Program-made: the position numbers and the translations under genes
Assembly (NCBI GenBank): GCA_947650285.1
Contig: CANTFL010001467.1
Coordinates: 248,001 to 312,000, forward strand
Length of the DNA: 64,000 nt
Origin: Hyaloperonospora brassicae
Lineage: Eukaryota > Oomycota > Peronosporomycetes > Peronosporales > Peronosporaceae
Direction: 5' to 3'
Shown here: positions 57,820 through 64,000 of the stretch, piece by piece
How positions within the stretch are numbered: the stretch's first letter is position 1
How the letters are laid out: each line of letters begins with the position of its first letter
The notes under the pieces: model-generated
Databases searched by the model: none
Seen by the model: only the letters and a program-made list of their open reading frames with translations
What the model was told of the DNA's origin: nothing

Positions 57820-58670
57820 AGGCACCTCCGTGCCGTGCGTCTACTTTGCCGTCCGCTCACGGCCCTCGTCATCTTTTAGTGGAACAAGTGCTCAAGCGAT
57901 AACCGCTGGGGATGACCAAATCGGGCAACGAGACCGACTTCGGCGACCAGGATGACGATGAGGGGGGTTGGATGCCACTGCAACGTACAGGCTATGCACT
58001 CCACGAACTGCTTATGCAACTATGGCTTTCGCAGCAAAAACAACCCTCGGACGGTTTAGGCACTTCAGCGTTCATCCAACGAAGAATAGACCCATCAACC
58101 TTCGAGAGTTTGTGCGGTGGCTTGGGTTGGTGGACTTATATGGAAGCCGGGGGCACATGTATAGCGTCGCTGATGAAGCTGAGCTGCTGGTGGACGTCTT
58201 CGGAAAATAGGATCTCGTGGCACATTTACATTCGCTTCGGAACGTTTCCGTGCGCAAACTCGCGCTGACGCTTGCATTAGGAGCTGGCTCTATCATACTT
58301 AATGCTCTTGGATCTGATGGAATCGATGTGGCTGAAGGATCAATTGAGCCCTGACGACGTCTACAACATGATGCGTATTGCCTCGGCGAAATCAGTTGTA
58401 AAGGGTCGCGGTGGGTTAGAAGCGTTCATGCAGTGGTTAAAGTATGTCGAGCGGCTCAACAAGATTGCTTCGAGTTTACACGGCAGCATATCTGTGTTCA
58501 ACCAGCTCGTGCAACACATAGGCAAAGTAGAGCTGGCAAAACTGTTCCATTCTCTTCGAGGTGAGGCATGCATGGACACTCGTCCTGACGTCTGGCAACA
58601 AATGGTAGCTGAAGCGTACCCAGACACCGTAGAGGACACGTTCGTGGCTGGCGTCAAAAAAGAAACTTGA
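57820..58670 (+). pseudogene. RXLR/LWY-type secreted effector pseudogene
   Basis: Pieces in three frames line up in the order of an oomycete LWY effector, a family of host-targeted secreted proteins. At 57820-57879 a hydrophobic signal-peptide-like stretch begins with AGG where ATG would be expected and ends in TAG. A second frame has an RXLR-like basic motif (RDRLRR) near 57938. A third frame (ending in TAG at 58208) has REFVRWLGLVDLYG, then after that stop LVAHLHSLRNVSV, typical of an L-motif module. The frame 58302-58670 has WLKDQLSPDDVYNMM and FMQWLKYVERLN, the W and Y positions of a WY fold. Lost start, stops and frameshifts make it a dead gene. Assignment rests on motif order and spacing, not on a search. 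Confidence 0.65.
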
Positions 58671-61600
58671 GGAGGTCTATCACTCGATGCTGATCGCACT
58701 TATTCTAAAACGTACGCTTTGGCGTCAAAAGAGAGCGGACGTAGAGTGCCCTCTGTGGCAAAAGAGAGTAAGCGGCGGACAGATTGTGCTGATCTGTACA
58801 GCGTTGTTATAGCGAAGAGAAAGGATGACACATAGTGACGATCATGTGCTCGAGCAACTGATACATAACTAAATCGAGTCTGGGTTCAGTTAAGCATCAG
58901 TTGCTCAACCACATTACCGTCATTGTATATTTCTTTCGTTGTCTCCAAGACGCCGCTGGCATGCTGGATCGCGCTTACAGATGGGAGCGGTCGCGAGCTA
59001 GGAAACATGAGTATAAATTGGCAAGGTGCGAGATGTGGGTCGGAGGCAAAGATGGACCTTAATGAAGCCGGTATATCGTTGCGCAGCGAAGCGCAGAAAG
59101 CCTTGTAAGTGCCGATATACAGACTAAGGAGCGATGGCTAGGTCATTGATGGGCTGTCTGCAGTTTCGAGATAGAAATACGAAAACGGATTCAATTGAGC
59201 CTTATTTGCTTTGAGATGTTCCAGAGAGATACACGCGCGGCGACTGATTGCTATATACTTGAGGTAAATCTTTGCGCTTTTCATTGCAAGAACCGATCCA
59301 CAACATCAGATACAACGTGTTGCAAATGCTTATCGAAGACATTGGCAGCATGCAAAGTCGCAACACGCACTCTGGTTAAGCATACGCTTCCTCGACTTCA
59401 GCAACGGCTACGCTCGCATGAGGGAGATATACCAACTTTTTTCTCTCAGCCAGACAACAAAAAACCAGAATAAAAAACCGGCAAAACACTAAGACAGCGC
59501 GAGGTAGACCGAGCCCCTTCTTTCGCAATACGATTGATCTCGCCCTTGTGCCTTTGCGCCGGCCAAGAACACGTCGTTCCAGGTTGGTCCGTGTTTGTAA
59601 AACATATCTGTAGCTGACGAAGGCCAGCCGCAGTCAACCTACGTGCTTTTCGTCAGCGTGAAAGCTCATGCGAGACAAGAAGAGGATGCTGGCACGTCAT
59701 CATAACATCTCTGAATACACATCATGCTTGTCTCTTGTACTAACTTGCTGCCAATGCAACACAAGTGTTGCCAATGCTCCTTCTATGTCGCCCACATCTC
59801 TTCTTCCGCACACATTGCTGATGTTCGTTATCGAAGAGGTACTGACGTCGTGTGCGGTCGTGCACTTTTGTATCAGCATAGTAATGCAAATGGCGCGAGT
59901 CGAGCACTGCCGAGATACTTCCTGTCGAGCGGTACCGTATACTCTCTCTGGACCTCATCTACCATCCATATCTTGTAATCGAATTGATGTGGGTATGGCC
60001 ATCCGTTCAGTCTTTGCTGCACACAGTTTACGTGGCGACTGTCGATGTGTGGTAGAAGTTACCAACAATGATCGGTCACTATATCCATATAGTTATCGCG
60101 TTCGCGTCAGTGGGTCCGATATGACTGCAGACAAACTAGGCTACACCGACTACTCTAGAGGCGTTGTACGCGCAACACAATGTCCGACAGGCGCAGTTTC
60201 CATCCTGGGTATGAGCCCAACACCATTGAGTGCAAGCGATCCTTGCAGCATTAAGACGCTTGACTGTGTATGAAATACCCATTATGTAACGGTATATCGA
60301 TGCGGGACGTCTTCAGCTACAGAGGCCCTCACCGTAGAACGGATAGTACACGCGCGAACGCTCACATACAATCGTCTCGATACATACAATCGTCTCGATA
60401 CATACAATCGTCACCATTGAAACGAAAGCTGTGCGTGGAAAAACAGTTATGTGAACGCTGGCGTCACCTTTCACGGTGCTGCGTCTTGAGGCCATCGGCC
60501 CACTTGCCAAATTATTGATTAGTCATCATTGCGTAACCCGTGTAGAGAGATATCGTCCATTGTCAAGAGCTTTTGTCGCACGTGACGGCAGCATTTGCGT
60601 GACCCAGAGATTTCTTGCAGAGTAGATGGATGTTGGGAGATCCGATTGGGCGGAAGAAAGAGCCTAAACGACAATGCTTCTAGCACAATGAGGTTTCCGT
60701 TTGTCAACGTCATGAGCTTCTGGTGACAATAACGTTCGGATTGGCGCGAACGGGCCACGGACAGACGCGTGCTTAAGCTCGGCTTGCGCGGGGTAGGATC
60801 ACTTTCTTTCATAATGTTAGCGGTGAATCGCTACCAACGTGGCGTCTTGCTTCCAAGCTACGTGTTAGTCGAACGATATCCGTAATGGTGTCGTAAGCGC
60901 TGCTGATCTTGCGCAGGAACTCCATCAGTCACGTAGATAGCAGCGCTATGAAGGTTTGCCGCTTGTAGCTAACGACCCACGCAGTTCCAATAACAGCGAG
61001 GAAAGGTACTTGCATTGGTAATGATTCGCCGTGCGGGCATCCAAATGAGCCTGGCAGCACGTAGCAAATTACGTCCGGTGTCTGCAACAGCATCGGTGAT
61101 TCACATGGTGTATCTGCGCTGGCTGTGCAGTGCCGCTTTCGTGACCACCGCAGCATCAGTCAAGCTCTCGACCATCGCTGCTGCGCTTGTGAGAGAAATT
61201 GCTCCGTCGTTCATTGTGTGTCTACAATCTTCTTCTTGAGATCACTGTCACTCTCCAAACCGTTCAGCTCCGTCACTCCGGCAGCTGATGTTGTGGCGTG
61301 ATCGCCAACCAGCTCATTCCGTTTATGCGTGACATTGGCTCTGCGAAAGTCGACGAGGAGCTCTTGAATGCGTGCGTATTGCTGATCGAATGTATGTGAA
61401 CGTGCACGAGCGTTTTCACAGTCAGCTAAGACGACGGCACTTGTACAACAGGACTCATGCGAGGCACAAACCTCGCAACGAGAGGCGATCGATCACGTGA
61501 ATCTTATCGCAGTGCCAATTGCAACCTCTTCTTGAGCGCAAGCAGCTCTTTGAGATTCACGTCGGACGTTGCGAGCAGTATACCATTATCACCAAGTTTC

Positions 61601-62639
61601 ACAGACGCTCACGCAGTAGGGAATAGAGACGGAAGATGCATCGACTGCTCGCCGTACCTTTGATCGGGTGGCAGCGTCTGTATGGCAGGTCTATGCAGAA
61701 GGGCCACTGGGCTCACGATCGCATCGATTTGGTTCGTGACGTAGCTGATCGTTAGCGTGCGGGTTGCCCTGATCGGACTATCTCGTTGTCTGAGCCAAAC
61801 GCGGATGCTGAGCTGGTCCTCAAGCTGCAAAAATACGCTCTGACACACGGGACACACTGTGGCTCAACTCACGCACAGATTTTATCACTTGCCAGCGTTC
61901 GTGCACGACAAACAGTATTCAACTCGAAACATTGCAGTGACTTACGCTAATGCGCCGAATTCTTGACACCAATGGACCAGTTTTGCCGCAACTGTAACGT
62001 TCAAAACGCACACAAAGAGCCCATCGCTCGTTAAACTTGAGCTCATCAACGCATCGTCGACTGCACGACATTCCTTCTCCGAGATGGCGCGTGTGTCAAA
62101 GTTGCAAGCGCTCGATTGGCACTTGCAATAATTTTGAATCATAGGTTGGAGCAGACTCGCTTGGCTCATGTCAGGGTCAACTGAATCGAGTGATCAGCTC
62201 GATCGAACATATTCTGCGCATGCCACTACCAGACCGAATTTCTCGACGTGCTAGTGCGATGACACATGATTCATACCTCAAAGGCAACAACACCGCGTAA
62301 TGCCAGCAGTATGTTGGCTTGCTCCAAAGGAATCTATGTGATTATCTTAGTGTCAATTTGGAATCGAGTGCGACGCATGCCTCAATATGTTGGCTTACTC
62401 TAACGAGATCTAACTGATTATCTTGTTGACAGTTTGGATGCGAGTGCATTGCATATCTCCTCGAAAAAGATGCTGCTGCGTCGAGTAGTACTTGTACCGA
62501 CGAACGCACTCCGACAAGTGTGCGCTGTACGTTCAGTAACGTTGCTCAACACACGCCGTCTGTCGCCTTGCCTTTTTCTATTTTCTCTCATATCTGTACT
62601 GTACGAACCTCGTACAGCCTGGCCATACAATCAGCTCGA
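58671..62639. other. Gene-poor region
   Basis: No gene that I can support. The longest frame (59668-60273, 201 codons, plus) has no recognisable domain or signal peptide. A run of CATACAATCGTCTCGATA is repeated near 60364-60400. A 76-bp block is duplicated near 62310-62460. Confidence 0.45.
62310..62460. repeat. Two-copy 76-bp direct repeat
   Basis: TATGTTGGCTT starts at 62310 and again at 62386. The copies share TGATTATCTT and GCGAGTGC-like blocks with about one mismatch in five bases. An old local duplication just downstream of the peptidase gene. Confidence 0.7.
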
Positions 62640-64000
62640 TTACGCTGCCTTCTCGCTCAACCCTTCCTTAATACCGGCAACTACTTGGTGGTACTGCGGA
62701 AATCGAGAAATGTCTCCTGAGTATACGAGGCTAGGCGGGTGCTTCATGGCCTCCTTCACAACTCGCTGGATGTCATCGGCAGTAACGCGGTCGATCTTGA
62801 CACACACGGATTCAGGCGTCTCACGCATTCCATACGTAAGCAGCTGGCGACCGATGTCTTCGTACAGGATCATGCGGGACTCGAGGTTCATGAGCACAGA
62901 CGATTTCAGCTGGTTCTTGGCACGAGCCAGCTCAATGGCACTGACCGGTTCCTTAGCGACGCCGAGCATCTGGTTGCACAACAGCGCCACGAGGTTGCTG
63001 GTGTGGGACGGAATACAAGCACCATATATACCCAGAAGGCCAACGTCCGTATGTATGGACGAGAACGCAAAAGCCGACTCGACCCAATAGAAACGATTCA
63101 ATACGCTTGTGTACAAGCGCGAGTACATGCCTTTGCCTGGACCTCCAGCCGAAAAGCTGTCCCCGCCACCCAACAACGTGTGCAAGACACAAATGGGTAC
63201 CAGATCTTCGTCATGCCAGCCGCCTGTAGGGAATGCCAAGGCAGCGTACGAGAATTCCGACTCGGGCTTCGGCAGCGGATATAGTCCGCCTGTGTAAACC
63301 ACTGGCTCCACCACTTTTCGTTTGACTGGTGTTGTCATCTGCGCATCTATTGGAGCTACCGGGACATTTGCAAACAGCTTTTCCGCGTGCTTGACCAGTC
63401 GCGCGTGGTCCACACCCGAGCCAGCCAGAACCATCTTCTGAACCACAAAATGCTCGGCCCGGAACTTCTGGACCTTGTCCACCGTCAGGGCATCAATCTT
63501 GTCCAACGGACACTGGAGCGGCCGTCCCAGCGGCTTGTCGGCGCCATATGCTGCCGCATGGATGAACTCCTGCAGCATGGCCTGTGGGTTCTCCATCAGC
63601 TCTTCCGTCTGGATACGCATGACAGCTTTCATGCTCTCCATTTCCTCAGGCAGCAGCTCGACATTCAGAATCGCGTCGGCCAGCAGCTCGAGCCCTTTTT
63701 CCACATTGTCCCGCAGCAAATCAATCGTGTAAATAATTTGCTCGCGCCCAGCGGACGACGTCGTGAGCGCACCAATGTCCTCAATCTCCCGCACGAGCGC
63801 TGCGTGCGAGCGCGACGTAGTGCTCTTGAAGCCCAAATGCTCGAGCAGATGGCTCACGCCCACGCTCTCGTCGCCCTCGTCGCGACTGCCGGCGTCGATA
63901 AAGAGTCCGAGCGTCGCCGCTTGGCCGTACGTCTCGTGCGAGACGACGCGCAGACCGGACGGCAGCACGGAGAGCTCCGTCGCGGGCGCTTTCAATTGGC
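62640..64000 (-). CDS. Mitochondrial processing peptidase alpha-type subunit, 5' end missing
   Basis: A minus-strand frame, still open at the right edge of the window, covers about 453 residues to the stop near 62640. The presequence and true start lie outside. MPP cleaves targeting presequences in the mitochondrial matrix as an alpha-beta dimer. Visible features in order: LPSGLRVVSHETYGQAATLG, the M16 motif region HLLEHLGFKST, and the glycine-rich loop GGGDSFSAGGPGKGMYSRLY that identifies alpha subunits and binds presequences. The C-terminal half has ELARAKNQLKSSVLMNLESR, typical of M16 proteins. Unlike usual alpha subunits the HxxEH pair is intact. The third metal-ligand glutamate of beta subunits appears to be glutamine (MRIQTEE). 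Confidence 0.93.
   Translation of the reverse strand, partial: QLKAPATELSVLPSGLRVVSHETYGQAATLGLFIDAGSRDEGDESVGVSHLLEHLGFKSTTSRSHAALVREIEDIGALTTSSAGREQIIYTIDLLRDNVEKGLELLADAILNVELLPEEMESMKAVMRIQTEELMENPQAMLQEFIHAAAYGADKPLGRPLQCPLDKIDALTVDKVQKFRAEHFVVQKMVLAGSGVDHARLVKHAEKLFANVPVAPIDAQMTTPVKRKVVEPVVYTGGLYPLPKPESEFSYAALAFPTGGWHDEDLVPICVLHTLLGGGDSFSAGGPGKGMYSRLYTSVLNRFYWVESAFAFSSIHTDVGLLGIYGACIPSHTSNLVALLCNQMLGVAKEPVSAIELARAKNQLKSSVLMNLESRMILYEDIGRQLLTYGMRETPESVCVKIDRVTADDIQRVVKEAMKHPPSLVYSGDISRFPQYHQVVAGIKEGLSEKAA

Noticed and set aside
59668..60273. 201-codon plus-strand frame
   Set aside because: No domain, signal peptide or flanking exon structure; composition looks random. Kept out of the gene list.
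62739..63732. Plus-strand frames across the peptidase gene
   Set aside because: Shadows of the well-conserved minus-strand coding region.

Overview
The window looks like nuclear DNA of a plant-associated oomycete, most likely Peronosporales (Phytophthora or a downy mildew). The evidence is single-copy eukaryotic genes with short GT-AG introns, oomycete-type Copia, Ty3/gypsy and Mutator-like (MULE) relics, and a wrecked secreted effector gene of the RXLR/LWY type. The species cannot be told from the sequence alone.

Layout. 1-5.9 kb is AT-rich and gene-free. 5.9-11.2 kb is a decayed minus-strand Ty1/copia element with both LTRs. From its gag region a 5.3-kb unit is repeated in tandem: four full copies plus a fifth, truncated copy (10.14-32.39 kb). 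Each unit holds the 5' end of a copia gag, a copia LTR, a broken MULE transposase and a cluster of GATC sites. The gag segments are chimeric, which points to unequal crossing-over between two copia copies flanking a MULE. 32.69-33.94 kb is a small unidentified element with 60-bp inverted ends. 34.28-42.27 kb is an almost complete minus-strand Ty3/gypsy element with a chromodomain. It has frame breaks, a candidate -1 frameshift signal between gag and pol, and a long plus-strand frame antisense to its 3' end. The rest is a housekeeping island: eIF5B (minus), an ALYREF-type mRNA export adaptor (minus, six exons) divergent from a V-ATPase S1/VOA1-like membrane protein (plus, three exons), a DPH4/DNAJC24-like co-chaperone (minus), the LWY effector pseudogene (plus), and a mitochondrial processing peptidase alpha-type subunit cut by the right edge.

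The most striking observation is that the Ty3/gypsy element, LTRs and coding region alike, is packed with short perfect inverted repeats (typically 8-11 bp arms, 3-10 nt loops), one about every 20-40 bp. I do not see this in the copia element, the MULEs or the host genes. Thirteen differences separate its two LTRs and all but one fall outside the stems I identified. I know of no described element built this way.

The housekeeping genes are unrelated in pathway (translation initiation, mRNA export, vacuolar acidification, diphthamide synthesis, mitochondrial import) and form no operon-like system.
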